Source: CAYWBU01 sp942491525 (GTDB lineage Bacteria > Desulfobacterota > Desulfomonilia > UBA1062). From it: a stretch of DNA of 64,000 nucleotides. Every line of letters starts with the position of its first letter. Position 1 is the first letter of the stretch. This document shows, one piece after another, positions 34,925 to 43,963 of the stretch. The DNA is taken from positions 1 to 64,000 of the forward strand of contig CALOBW010000007.1 in assembly GCA_942491525.1 (NCBI GenBank). Reading direction: 5' to 3'. Under the pieces are notes generated by a model that saw nothing but the letters and a program-made list of their open reading frames with translations, had not been told where the DNA came from and did no database searches. Position numbers and translations under genes: made by a program.

Positions 34925-37350
34925 GCCGGTTTAATCTCCTGCTCCTCAAAGTCATAGGCCTCAATGATGTCGCCCATCTTAATGTCGTTGAAGCTGCCCA
35001 GGCCGATACCGCACTCATAGCCGGTTGCAACCTCTTTGGCGTCATCCTTGAACCGCCTGAGGGACTCGACGGAGCCGTCATGGATAACCACGTTATCTCT
35101 CAGGAGTCTGGCCCTGGCGCCTCTGGTGATCTTACCCTCGGTTACCATACAGCCAGCAATAATGCCAAGCTTGGGCACCTTAAAGGTATCTCTGACCTCC
35201 GCACGGCCCATGGTGACCTCTTCGTACTCAGGCTCCAGCAGACCCAACAGAGCCTGCTTAATATCATCAATCAAATCATAAATGACACTGTAGAGCTTCA
35301 GATCAATCCCCTTCTGCTTGGCCAAATCCCTGGCCTTAGGCTCGGGGCGAACATTAAAGCCGCAGACAATGGCGCCGGATGTGGCAGCCAGCAGAACATC
35401 ATTTTCTGTAATGCCGCCAACCGCCGAATGAATGACCTTGATATTGATCTCTCCACCGGTGTCGATACCGGTCACACTGGCGGCAATCGCCTCGACCGTA
35501 CCGTGGACATCACCCTTAATGATAAGGTTGAGCTCCTTCATTTCGCCCTGCTGGACCTGGTTAAAGAGGTCCTCAAGGCTGACTCCGGCTTTCTGCTGCT
35601 GACTCTGTGTGAAGTCTTCAGCATCCTGCATATAGGAGATTATCTCCTGCGCCTTCTTCTCATTGGGCACTCTGAAGAAGAGATCGCCCGAAGACGGCAT
35701 ATCCTTCAATCCGATCAACTCGATGGGAGTTGCCGGACCGGCCTTTTTGATCTGCTTGTTCTTGAAGTCGTACATGGCGCGAACCTTGCCCCATTTGTTG
35801 CCGACCACAAAAACATCGCCGCGCTTGAATTCACCCTGCTGAACCAGCATGGTGGCCATGGCGCCGCGATTCTTATCAAGATGCGACTCCAGCACAATCC
35901 CGCGGGCATCTCCCTTGGGGCAGGCCTTGATCTCAAGCATCTCGGACTGCAGCTGGATCATCTCAAGCAGAGTATCCAGTCCCTGACGCTTGAGGGCTGA
36001 AACTTCAACAAAAATGGTCTCTCCGCCCCACTCCTCCGGCACCAGTCCCATCTCTGAGAGCTGCTCCTTGACCCGCTGGGGGTTGGCATTGGGCCGGTCA
36101 ATCTTGTTGACTGCCACAATGATCGGAATACCGGCAGCCTTGGCGTGATTGATTGACTCCCTGGTCTGATCCATGACTCCGTCATCTGCAGCGACAACCA
36201 GAACGACAAAGTCTGTGGCCTGGGCGCCGCGGGCACGCATGGAGGTGAACGCCTCATGTCCCGGCGTATCAATAAAGGTGATCAGATTGCCATTACAGGT
36301 GGCCTGATAGGCTCCGATGTGCTGGGTGATGCCGCCAGCCTCACCATCGGTGACGTTTTCCGACCTAATAGCATCCAGCAGTGAGGTCTTACCGTGGTCA
36401 ACATGACCCATAACCGTTACTACCGGCGGCCTGGGCGCAAGATCCTTCTCATCATAGACCGGGGTCAGCAGGAAGTCTTCCTTGATGTTATCGCGGGCCT
36501 CTTCAACCTCAATCCCCAGTTCATTAGCCACCAGGATAGCCTCCTCGGCAGAAATGTACTGATTCTGATTGGCCATAACTCCCAGATCCATCAGGATCTT
36601 AATCACCTCGGTAACCTTGACACTCATCTCATGCGCCAGGTTGCCGACGGTTATATTGCTCAAAATTGTAATTTTCTTCTTTTTGACCGGAGCTTTGGAC
36701 AACTTTCTGTCTTTGCCCTTCTTCATTCGACGGCCACGCCCGCCATCAGCATAGAGATCCTTTTGCGTATAGACCTCTTTCTCTTTGACGCGGGCCTTCT
36801 TTTTGGCTGCCAGGTGATGTGATTCATCTTCCTTTACAGCTTCAACAACTTTTTTGCCCTTCTTCTTATCCTTCTTGCTCTCCTTCTTGGAATCATCTTT
36901 CTGATCCTCTGGAGCCGCAACAACTTCAGGTTCTTTAATCTCAGGAACTTCTGCCGGCTCTGGAGCCGCAACCTCTTCAACTATCTCAGGCTTAGGCTCC
37001 TCAACGGCTGGCTGTTCCTCAACCGGCTTAGGGGCTTTTTTAATCTCTTTAACAGCTTCGGGCTTCTGCTCCTCAGCCGCTGTTTCAACCTCATCAGCCT
37101 TTGGCTTTGAGCGCCTTCTGATTACTCGTGAGCTGACGCGCTTATTTTCGATCTTCTCTTCAGCAGATGATTCTTTCTTCTCTTCTTCAGCGTCTTTCTG
37201 AACCCTTTTCTGGATTCTTTCAGCATCATGCCCATCAATCATGGACATGTTATTTTCAACAGATATGGCCAGATCCTTTGCAATTTTCAAAAGATCCTTT
37301 GTCTCTATCGACAACTCTTTAGCTAACTCAAAAACTCTCATCTTCTTCAT
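34918..37350 (-). CDS. infB: Translation initiation factor IF-2
   Basis: 810-aa GTPase delivering fMet-tRNA to the 30S subunit. The N-terminal ~280 residues are a low-complexity Glu/Lys/Pro/Ala region with an IF2-N domain (MRVFELAKELSIETKDLL) and a second IF2-N (LAHEMSVKVTEVIKIL). G1 GHVDHGKTSLLDAI, G3 DTPGHEAFT and G4 NKID are intact, followed by domains II, III and the C-terminal initiator-binding domain. Sits in the rimP-nusA-ylxR-infB string. Confidence 0.98.
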   Translation of the reverse strand: MKKMRVFELAKELSIETKDLLKIAKDLAISVENNMSMIDGHDAERIQKRVQKDAEEEKKESSAEEKIENKRVSSRVIRRRSKPKADEVETAAEEQKPEAVKEIKKAPKPVEEQPAVEEPKPEIVEEVAAPEPAEVPEIKEPEVVAAPEDQKDDSKKESKKDKKKGKKVVEAVKEDESHHLAAKKKARVKEKEVYTQKDLYADGGRGRRMKKGKDRKLSKAPVKKKKITILSNITVGNLAHEMSVKVTEVIKILMDLGVMANQNQYISAEEAILVANELGIEVEEARDNIKEDFLLTPVYDEKDLAPRPPVVTVMGHVDHGKTSLLDAIRSENVTDGEAGGITQHIGAYQATCNGNLITFIDTPGHEAFTSMRARGAQATDFVVLVVAADDGVMDQTRESINHAKAAGIPIIVAVNKIDRPNANPQRVKEQLSEMGLVPEEWGGETIFVEVSALKRQGLDTLLEMIQLQSEMLEIKACPKGDARGIVLESHLDKNRGAMATMLVQQGEFKRGDVFVVGNKWGKVRAMYDFKNKQIKKAGPATPIELIGLKDMPSSGDLFFRVPNEKKAQEIISYMQDAEDFTQSQQQKAGVSLEDLFNQVQQGEMKELNLIIKGDVHGTVEAIAASVTGIDTGGEINIKVIHSAVGGITENDVLLAATSGAIVCGFNVRPEPKARDLAKQKGIDLKLYSVIYDLIDDIKQALLGLLEPEYEEVTMGRAEVRDTFKVPKLGIIAGCMVTEGKITRGARARLLRDNVVIHDGSVESLRRFKDDAKEVATGYECGIGLGSFNDIKMGDIIEAYDFEEQEIKPAW

Positions 37351-37352
37351 TC

Positions 37353-37814
37353 TTATAGCCCCTCTGCTGATAATTTTCCGAAAGCCTGAAGATCTCTTTT
37401 CATCTTATCTCTTCTGGGAAAATCACCGTTAACTGCAACAAATTCATTTTTTACCGGCAGATGAAATTCAATATTGTCATTTTCCATACCGGCAAAAATT
37501 TCATCTTTTACTATTTCTAATGTCGTATCCACTGAAGATGGCCGATAAGTTCCAGCATTCATCCTCAAGCAGAATTTAAAATCCCTACTCAACGCATCTG
37601 ACAGGCCGCTCAGAATTTCCGCTCTTAGGTCCCGCTTCAGATATTTGGATGCCCGCTTGACACAGGCCGCTTCAGCACAGAGATAGAATCCCCGTCCTTC
37701 GGCCCGCTGGGCGTAATCAAATATGCAATCAGAATCTTTTCTGACCAATCTTAGCAGCTCCCTCTTATCCTTGCTTTTTCTGCAGCCTATGCACTTGCGC
37801 TGAGGTCTATTCAA
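37353..37814 (-). CDS. ylxR: YlxR/RnpM family RNA-binding protein with C-terminal extension
   Basis: 153-aa protein; the first ~75 residues are a YlxR (DUF448) domain with RKCIGCRKSKDKRELLRLVR and GRGFYLC. YlxR proteins bind RNA, and in Firmicutes RnpM binds RNase P RNA. The remaining ~75 residues (from about 80) have no match I recognise and make it longer than the usual 90-100 aa. Overlaps nusA by 8 nt; 2 bp before infB. Confidence 0.9.
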   Translation of the reverse strand: MNRPQRKCIGCRKSKDKRELLRLVRKDSDCIFDYAQRAEGRGFYLCAEAACVKRASKYLKRDLRAEILSGLSDALSRDFKFCLRMNAGTYRPSSVDTTLEIVKDEIFAGMENDNIEFHLPVKNEFVAVNGDFPRRDKMKRDLQAFGKLSAEGL

Positions 37815-39039
37815 CTTCTCTTTTAGCCTTTTCTATAATCTCTTTAGCCATCTCGCCGTCAATCCCCTCCAACTCAATCAGGTGATCAACTTCAGCGGCA
37901 GCCAGTTTAGCTACACTGTCAAACCCGGCTTCCTGCAGACTGTCGCTTAACACAGTATCGATAACATCAATACCATCAAAGATACCAGCATCGCCGGAGG
38001 AGTCCAGTTCCTCCATATCTTCAGAGCGAACATCAATTTTCCAGCCGGTCATCTTAGCCACCAGACGTACATTCTGTCCCTTACGTCCAATTGCCAAGCT
38101 CAGCTGGTCATCGGCAACGACCACATCGATACTGCGCTCGGCCTTATCTACAATAACCTTAGAAACTCTGGCGGGTGAAAGAGCGTTGCAGACAAACTTA
38201 ACCGGATCCTCAGACCAGACAATAATATCCTGTCTCTCACCCTTAAGCTCCTGGATGATATTCTGAACACGGGCGCCACGCACACCGACACAGGTTCCTA
38301 CCGGATCAACTTTTGCATCATGACTGCGAACCGCTATTTTAGCGCGGATACCAGCTTCGCGGGCCACACCCACGATCTCAACGATGCCCTCGGAAACTTC
38401 AGGAACCTCCATCTCATAGAGCTTGATCAAAAATCTGGGATGCGAACGGGAAAGTTCAACCTGGGGCTGACGCACAGATTTGGTCACATCATATATATAG
38501 GCCTGGATACGATCACCACGCCTGATATGCTCACCGGGAATCTGCTCTTTCTCTTTCAGTATGGCCTCGGTCTTACCGAGGTTGACAATCACATCCCTTC
38601 TTTCAAAGCGGTGTACAAAACCAGAGATAATCTCTCCCTTACGGTCGATAAACTCATCATAAATGGCGTTGCTTTCAACCTCTTTCACCTTTTGGACAAT
38701 AACCTGCTTGGCGCTCTGGGCAGCGATTCGTCCCAGCTTGGAAGCATCCAGCTTCTCACCGAGTTCATCACCGACCTCACAGGCCGGGTCAAGCTTCTGG
38801 CCTTCTTCCAGTGAAATCTCATGCGTTGGGTCTTCAACATTTTCACTGACAACTTTAAACTGAAAAACCTCAACCTCGTCAGCATCAGGGTTATAGAGAG
38901 CTTCAATATTATCGAAATCTCCATAGACCTTGCGGGCCGCACTCAGGACAGCTGACTCTACAACTTCAACCAGGTCATCCTTATTGAGGCCCTTCTCCTT
39001 AACGATAAGTTCGATTACCTTTGACAGATTTAAAACCAT
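37807..39039 (-). CDS. nusA: Transcription termination/antitermination factor NusA
   Basis: 410-aa NusA: N-terminal polymerase-binding domain (1-125), S1 domain (GEIISGFVHRFERRDVIVNLG), KH1 and KH2 (CVGVRGARVQNIIQELKGE; AIGRKGQNVRLVAKMTGWK), and a C-terminal helix-hairpin-helix segment (about 365-408). It modulates pausing and intrinsic termination, which is of note since a terminator stands just before rimP at the head of this operon. Nine bp after rimP. Confidence 0.97.
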   Translation of the reverse strand: MVLNLSKVIELIVKEKGLNKDDLVEVVESAVLSAARKVYGDFDNIEALYNPDADEVEVFQFKVVSENVEDPTHEISLEEGQKLDPACEVGDELGEKLDASKLGRIAAQSAKQVIVQKVKEVESNAIYDEFIDRKGEIISGFVHRFERRDVIVNLGKTEAILKEKEQIPGEHIRRGDRIQAYIYDVTKSVRQPQVELSRSHPRFLIKLYEMEVPEVSEGIVEIVGVAREAGIRAKIAVRSHDAKVDPVGTCVGVRGARVQNIIQELKGERQDIIVWSEDPVKFVCNALSPARVSKVIVDKAERSIDVVVADDQLSLAIGRKGQNVRLVAKMTGWKIDVRSEDMEELDSSGDAGIFDGIDVIDTVLSDSLQEAGFDSVAKLAAAEVDHLIELEGIDGEMAKEIIEKAKREVE

Positions 39040-39048
39040 ATCGACTCC

Positions 39049-39483
39049 CTAGAAATCAAATTCCAGATTGGCTTTCTTGATCTCGTGCATTTTAAAACCT
39101 ACCAAACCATCCTGGGTTTCAATAACTGCACTATCACCATCCAATCCCTTAATTGTTCCTATATACTCTCTCTCTTTAGTTATTATCTTAACCTTACGTC
39201 CGGCAAAGTACTCAAACTCGTGCAGCTTCTTTAACCTGCGGTTGATGCCGGGCGAGGTCACCTCTAACCGATAGGATCCGTTGATCGGATCCTCGGCATC
39301 CAGCAACATTCCCAAAGCCTTGGTCACCTTAACGCAATCATTCATGCTGACCCCGCTGGGTTTATCAATGGTAACCTTAAGCAGGCCACCCTTAAACGTG
39401 ACCTCAAAAATATCCAGCCCAAGCGCTGCCACTTCGGGTCTGGCAAGATCGGTTATCACTTTTACTACTTCTGATTCTCGCAT
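39049..39483 (-). CDS. rimP: Ribosome maturation factor RimP
   Basis: 144-aa RimP, needed for 30S assembly: ALGLDIFEVTFKGG, VTIDKPSGVSMNDCVKVTKALG and VTSPGINRRLKK are typical. First protein gene of the nusA-infB operon. The ATG at 39483 has no Shine-Dalgarno; it comes three bases after the U-tract of the terminator that follows tRNA-Gly. Readthrough of that terminator or a promoter inside it must supply the transcript. Confidence 0.95.
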   Translation of the reverse strand: MRESEVVKVITDLARPEVAALGLDIFEVTFKGGLLKVTIDKPSGVSMNDCVKVTKALGMLLDAEDPINGSYRLEVTSPGINRRLKKLHEFEYFAGRKVKIITKEREYIGTIKGLDGDSAVIETQDGLVGFKMHEIKKANLEFDF

Positions 39484-39486
39484 ATT

Positions 39487-39513
39487 AAAAAAAGCGGGCT
39501 ACAAGCCCACTTT
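39487..39513 (-). terminator. Terminator between tRNA-Gly and rimP
   Basis: Stem AAAGTGGGCT/AGCCCGCTTT (one G-T type mismatch) with a short TGT loop and a seven-U run on the minus strand, ending three bases before the rimP ATG. Confidence 0.85.
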
Positions 39514-39535
39514 ATCTCCTTCATCAACTTATTCC

Positions 39536-39611
39536 TGGAGCGGGCAACGGGGCTCGAACCCGCGACATTCAGCTTGGGAAGCTGACACTCTACCAGCTGA
39601 GTTATGCCCGC
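39536..39611 (-). tRNA. tRNA-Gly (CCC)
   Basis: 76-nt cloverleaf including encoded CCA: acceptor GCGGGCA/TGCCCGC, anticodon stem TCAGC/GCTGA around loop TTCCCAA giving CCC, T-arm CGGGTTCGAGCCCCG, discriminator T. It occupies the place that tRNA-fMet (metY) has before rimP-nusA in E. coli. Confidence 0.93.
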
Positions 39612-39706
39612 TCAGACTCCTCTATTAAATTATAGGATACTATTTTGTCAATAGATCTTTACTTTTGCAGAACCATCCACTCTATTCTATCTATTATTAA
39701 GCGCAC

Positions 39707-39738
39707 AAAAAAAGGCAGGGCTCTAGCCCTGCCTTTTT
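39707..39738 (-). terminator. Terminator after yjbQ
   Basis: AAAGGCAGGGC/GCCCTGCCTTT stem with TAGA loop and a T-run on the minus strand, 20 bp after the yjbQ stop. Confidence 0.88.
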
Positions 39739-39757
39739 CATTTAGCTGTATATGTGC

Positions 39758-40156
39758 CTATTCCGACATCATTTTAACAAGCACCGACCGCTGCCTGGGC
39801 CCATCAAACTCTGCCAGGTAGATTCCCTGCCAGGTTCCCAGCACCAGTGTGGAACTCTCCACCAGCAGATTAACACTGGACCCCAGAAGGCTGGTCTTAA
39901 TATGAGCATGAGAATTACCCTCAGCATGCTTAAAATCCTGATCCTCGGGAACCAGACGATCAAGTGCACCGATGATATCAACCTTAACATCCGGGTCGGC
40001 ATTTTCATTAATGGTGACTGCGCTGGTTGTATGAGGACTAAACACAACCACCACCCCGGAGGACATTTTTTCTGCCTTTATCATGGCTTTTATATGCGAT
40101 GTTATATCTATGAGCTGGCTCTTCTCTGTGGTTTTAACTTCCAATCTTTTAATCAT
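39758..40156 (-). CDS. yjbQ: UPF0047 protein YjbQ
   Basis: 132-aa protein of the YjbQ/UPF0047 family, trimeric, reported to have weak thiamine-phosphate synthase activity. Family motif VVVVFSPHTTSAVTINENADPDV and the late VLGTWQGIYLAEFDGPRQR are intact. Ten bp after tatD; last gene of suhB-tatD-yjbQ. Confidence 0.93.
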   Translation of the reverse strand: MIKRLEVKTTEKSQLIDITSHIKAMIKAEKMSSGVVVVFSPHTTSAVTINENADPDVKVDIIGALDRLVPEDQDFKHAEGNSHAHIKTSLLGSSVNLLVESSTLVLGTWQGIYLAEFDGPRQRSVLVKMMSE

Positions 40157-40166
40157 GCAAATCCCC

Positions 40167-40952
40167 TTATTTCAAATTAAACAGTTTCTGAAAATTATCA
40201 CTCGTAATATTGGCCATTTCTGCCAATTCACATCCTTTTATATCGGCCATACGCTCTAAAGTATTTAACAAATATGCCGGTTCATTGCGTTTTCCCCTGT
40301 TAGGCACCGGTGTCAGGTAGGGTGCATCAGTTTCTACCAGCAACCGTTCTGCCGGTATTTCACGCACAACATCCCTCAACATTCCACCATTTTTAAAGGT
40401 AACTACACCGGTAATGGATATATAAAAACCACACTCAACACAGTAACGGGCCATATCTACATCACCTGAAAAACAGTGCATCACTCCACCACAGCTCCAT
40501 CCATCCAGCTCATCCAGTAACATTACAGTTTCTTTATGTGCATCACGGTCATGAATGATCAGCGGCAGTTTCATATCCCTTGCCAATTCAATATGCGCCG
40601 CAAAAAGGCTTCGCTGCTGATCTACACTTTCTGCCGTATAATAGAGATCAAAACCGGTCTCTCCAATAGCTATGGTTTTTTTATCTGCAATATCCTTCAG
40701 ATTAAAAACATCCTCCGGACCAAACTCAGCTGCCTGCTGCGGATGAATACCTACGGCCGAGTAGATGCCCTCATTCATTCCGGCAAACTCCACCGCCCGC
40801 CTGCTATCAACAGGGTCAGTCCCCACCAAAAGCATACTCTCCACTCCAACTGCCCGGGCCCTCTCCAGCACCTCTTCACGATCGGCACTGTAATGTTTTA
40901 AGTGAATATGATTATGCGAATCAGATATCCTACATGCATCTCTGCAATTCAT
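40167..40952 (-). CDS. TatD-family metal-dependent hydrolase
   Basis: 261-aa TatD DNase family protein. Metal motif DSHNHIHL (the usual form is DTHCHL), then VGIHPQQA, AIGETGFDLYY, IIHDRDA, MHCFSGD and LVETDAPYLTP, all on target. The start is at the second of two adjacent ATGs (40952), with AAGGA six bases upstream; this overlaps suhB by 23 nt. Likely a 3'-5' exodeoxyribonuclease or RNA-end processing enzyme. Confidence 0.93.
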   Translation of the reverse strand: MNCRDACRISDSHNHIHLKHYSADREEVLERARAVGVESMLLVGTDPVDSRRAVEFAGMNEGIYSAVGIHPQQAAEFGPEDVFNLKDIADKKTIAIGETGFDLYYTAESVDQQRSLFAAHIELARDMKLPLIIHDRDAHKETVMLLDELDGWSCGGVMHCFSGDVDMARYCVECGFYISITGVVTFKNGGMLRDVVREIPAERLLVETDAPYLTPVPNRGKRNEPAYLLNTLERMADIKGCELAEMANITSDNFQKLFNLK

Positions 40953-41676
40953 CATGAATCCTTCCATTAGTTGCCAAAATCTCACCACTATTGATGTCAA
41001 AATCAGTACCATCAAAGGAGCTGATCTTTCCGCCCGCCTCGGTAAGCACAACCACAGCACCCGCCATATCCCATGGCCTCAGAGAGGTTTCCCAATATCC
41101 ATCCAAATATCCAGCCGCCACATAACAGATATCAATGGCCGCCGAGCCAAGCCTCCTCACACCACCGGCTTTTTTAACGACCCTCTTGAAACGATCAATA
41201 ACCGGATCAATCTCCGTCACATCATAAGGAAAACCCGTCACAACCAGCGAGTCGACCAGCGTTTGCTCATCACTTACAAATATTGATTTACCATTCAAAT
41301 AGGCTCCCCTACCTCGCTCAGCATAAAATAGTTCATCGCGGGCCGGATTAAAACAGACTCCTATTTGCGGGATACCTTTATTATATAGGGCAATCGAAAC
41401 ACAGAACAGCGGCAACCCATGTACAAAATTTGTTGTTCCATCAATTGGATCTATTACCCACTGATAATCACTCTCAACACCATTGGCACCGCCCTCCTCT
41501 GCTAAAACTGAATGTTCAGGAAAGCGCTCTTTAATGGCTGCAACAATAATTTCCTCTGACCCCTTATCCACATCCGTCACCAGATCTATACGCCCCTTTC
41601 GCTCGACATTAAATTTTTCATGCCCGCAAATATAGGCCCCTGCTTTTCTGGCAGTTTCAATGGCAAAATCTAACAT
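40930..41676 (-). CDS. suhB: Inositol monophosphatase family protein
   Basis: 248-aa Mg2+-dependent phosphatase of the IMPase/SuhB type. EEGG near 70, WVIDPIDGTTNFVHGLP and PWDMAGAVVVLTEAGG are the three metal/catalytic motifs. Start at 41676 has AGGAGAGG. It is the last minus-strand gene before the strand switch; the next gene is divergent 43 bp away. Confidence 0.93.
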   Translation of the reverse strand: MLDFAIETARKAGAYICGHEKFNVERKGRIDLVTDVDKGSEEIIVAAIKERFPEHSVLAEEGGANGVESDYQWVIDPIDGTTNFVHGLPLFCVSIALYNKGIPQIGVCFNPARDELFYAERGRGAYLNGKSIFVSDEQTLVDSLVVTGFPYDVTEIDPVIDRFKRVVKKAGGVRRLGSAAIDICYVAAGYLDGYWETSLRPWDMAGAVVVLTEAGGKISSFDGTDFDINSGEILATNGRIHDELQRCM

Positions 41677-41719
41677 ACCTCTCCTTGTAAATAGCAATTT
41701 TTTATGCAACATATTTTAC

Positions 41720-42232
41720 ATGCAGAACGTTTACAAGATAAAAAAATCGATCAAAATACCCATGATTCTCTCTGTCTTCCTCTCTCTTCCTGTATTCTGG
41801 CAGGCCACCAGCCGCCATCTAGAAACCAACATGCTGCTCATAGCCGGACTTTTGATTTTTTTATTCTACATGATTACCATCAACAATATCATTAAAAAGG
41901 TATCCATCGACAATGGCTCCATCTCAGTCACCAGCCTATGGGGAACAAAGACTGCCAAGCATGATGAGATCAAAAACATCACTGCCATCACAATGGGATC
42001 TCGTCAGTTCATCAATATAACCACAAATAACTCCAACCTAGTAATAGCCAACAACTATGCTAATTTTTTAAATATGATCGTCAATATAAAAGACGCCTTT
42101 CCGGAAACCTGCGCCGCTACAAATATTGACACCCTTATAGATAATCCTGTTAACCGCAAAAACGACACCTTGGGAGCTTGGCTTACTGTGGCAATTCTAG
42201 TGGCTATTAACCTCTCCAATTTTCAACTCTAG
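41720..42232 (+). CDS. Small two-helix membrane protein with PH-like domain
   Basis: 170-aa protein of no named family. Two hydrophobic segments (about 13-30 and 37-56) are followed by a beta-rich stretch (VSIDNGSISVTSLWGTKTAK, AITMGSRQFINITTNN) like the bacterial PH domain of DUF304-type proteins. A last hydrophobic segment lies near 150-165. AT-rich and Asn-rich compared with genes further out. RBS is poor. Lies right at the strand switch. Confidence 0.6.
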   Translation: MQNVYKIKKSIKIPMILSVFLSLPVFWQATSRHLETNMLLIAGLLIFLFYMITINNIIKKVSIDNGSISVTSLWGTKTAKHDEIKNITAITMGSRQFINITTNNSNLVIANNYANFLNMIVNIKDAFPETCAATNIDTLIDNPVNRKNDTLGAWLTVAILVAINLSNFQL

Positions 42233-42282
42233 TGTCATATACAATGTTTTTCTTATCTATTTAATTTTGCCTTAGCGAAAGA

Positions 42283-42298
42283 TGTTTCACGTGAAACA
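42283..42298. promoter_or_regulatory. parS centromere site
   Basis: TGTTTCACGTGAAACA, a perfect 16-bp palindrome identical to the chromosomal parS consensus. It lies 42 bp before parA. ParB loads here as a CTP clamp and spreads, guiding origin segregation and SMC loading. Confidence 0.97.
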
Positions 42299-42340
42299 TT
42301 GATATTTAAAAACCAAGATATTTATGTTAGGTGGTGTGAT

Positions 42341-43099
42341 GTGAATACAAAGATTATTAGTGTCTCTAATCAAAAAGGTGGCGTCGGTAAAACTACCACG
42401 GCCGTTAATCTAGGGGCATCCATTGCCCTTCTCGGTAAGAAAGTTTTGCTTCTTGATCTTGATGCTCAGGCCAACGCATCTTCCGGGCTAGGTATTGATA
42501 TCGATAAGATAGAAAAAAATATCTATCATGTCATGATCGGCTCTGCTTCCCTGGACGATATTATTATCGAAACTCAGGTTAAGGGTTTCTTTGTGGCACC
42601 AAGTCATACCGATCTAATTGCAGTCGAGGTTGAACTTGTTGACATCGAAAAACGTGAAAGAATAATCAGCCGGGCCATCGATAGTCTGAATAACCAATTT
42701 GATTATATTATCATAGACTGTCCTCCATCGCTTGGACTGCTCACCTTAAATGCACTGACCGCATCTAATTCTCTTATTATCCCGGTTCAATGTGAATATT
42801 ATGCCTTGGAAGGTCTTAAAAGTCTGCTGAATACATTCCAGTTGGTCCGCAAGCGGCTTAATCCACAACTCGAAATCAATGGCTTCCTGTTGACTATGTT
42901 TGATTCAAGAACCAGACTGAGTCACGATATTGCCGATAATGTTAAAGATCATTTCAAAACCCAAGTTTTCAAAACAGTCATTCCGCGTAACATTAGACTT
43001 TGTGAAGCACCCAGCTTTGGCCTTCCGATCTGTCTCTATGACATTTCATCCAAAGGTGCCCAGCGCTACCTGATGTTAGCTAAAGAAATTATTAACTAG
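42341..43099 (+). CDS. parA: Chromosome partitioning ATPase ParA (Soj)
   Basis: 252-aa Walker-type ParA ATPase without an N-terminal HTH, as in chromosomal Soj. Deviant Walker A KGGVGKTTT with signature Lys12 and Lys17, LDLDAQANASSGLG, and IIIDCPPSLGLLTLNAL. I use the GTG at 42341 (AGGTGGTG upstream). It forms DNA-bound ATP dimers that position ParB-parS complexes. parS lies just upstream; parB follows after 12 bp. Confidence 0.97.
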   Translation: MNTKIISVSNQKGGVGKTTTAVNLGASIALLGKKVLLLDLDAQANASSGLGIDIDKIEKNIYHVMIGSASLDDIIIETQVKGFFVAPSHTDLIAVEVELVDIEKRERIISRAIDSLNNQFDYIIIDCPPSLGLLTLNALTASNSLIIPVQCEYYALEGLKSLLNTFQLVRKRLNPQLEINGFLLTMFDSRTRLSHDIADNVKDHFKTQVFKTVIPRNIRLCEAPSFGLPICLYDISSKGAQRYLMLAKEIIN

Positions 43100-43111
43100 A
43101 GGGGGTAGATA

Positions 43112-43963
43112 ATGGCAAAATCTCGTCTTGGTAGAGGGATTGATGCAATTATACCTGATATTATTAATGACGATAATGTACAGGTTATTGAGGTTGGTGT
43201 AGATGAACTCTTCCCGAGTCCTATCCAGCCGCGCAAACAGTTTAACGAAGAGAAGATTAAAGAGCTCTCTGAGTCAATTAAAGTTAACGGTATCATCTCA
43301 CCGATCGTTGTCCGAAAAATAGACACTAAATATGAGATTATTGCCGGCGAACGCAGATTCCGGGCCTCCAAGATGGCTGGGCTTGCAAATGTTCCAGTCA
43401 TAGTCAAAGAGATGTCTGACGATGACGCCTTCAAGATCTCACTGATCGAAAACCTGCAACGTGAAGATCTTAATCCGATGGAGGAGGCTGAAGCCTACTA
43501 TACCCTCAGTCAGCAGTTCCATCTGACACACCAGGAGATTGCACAGTCAATATCCAAAGACCGCTCAACTGTCAGCAATGTTCTCAGAATTGTCGGTCTG
43601 CCAGAAGAGATCAAGGAATCAATCAGAAATGGTAAGCTTTCTATGGGCCATGCGCGCGCACTGCTGATGCTTGAAAACATCAATGACCAAGTTGCCCTGA
43701 TGAATAAAATTATTATCGCGGGTCTCAGCGTCCGAGAAACGGAAAGACTTGCTTCTGCCGGTAAGAAGGGTGGCAAGAAATCGATTATCCATAAAAACGA
43801 TCCCTATGCCGAAAAGGCATCACTCCATCTTTCCGAAAGACTATCCACCAAAGTGGCATGCAGCCTTGGCAAGAAAAAAGGGAAAATCATTATTGAGGTA
43901 AGCTCAAGGGATGAGATGGAGAGAATTATTAACGAGCTCGCTGGTTTTGAACAACCCCTCTAA
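43112..43963 (+). CDS. parB: Chromosome partitioning protein ParB (Spo0J)
   Basis: 283-aa CTPase clamp binding parS. The C-motif IIAGERRFRASKMAG and the SLIENLQREDLNPMEEAEAY block, then the HTH (THQEIAQSISKDRSTVSNVLR) and a C-terminal dimerisation domain. The N-terminus SRLGRGIDAII is the ParA-stimulating peptide. RBS GAGGGGG. Confidence 0.97.
   Translation: MAKSRLGRGIDAIIPDIINDDNVQVIEVGVDELFPSPIQPRKQFNEEKIKELSESIKVNGIISPIVVRKIDTKYEIIAGERRFRASKMAGLANVPVIVKEMSDDDAFKISLIENLQREDLNPMEEAEAYYTLSQQFHLTHQEIAQSISKDRSTVSNVLRIVGLPEEIKESIRNGKLSMGHARALLMLENINDQVALMNKIIIAGLSVRETERLASAGKKGGKKSIIHKNDPYAEKASLHLSERLSTKVACSLGKKKGKIIIEVSSRDEMERIINELAGFEQPL

Noticed and set aside
35080..36000. 306-aa plus-strand ORF within infB
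   Set aside because: Antisense to the conserved IF-2 core; composition shows no independent coding.
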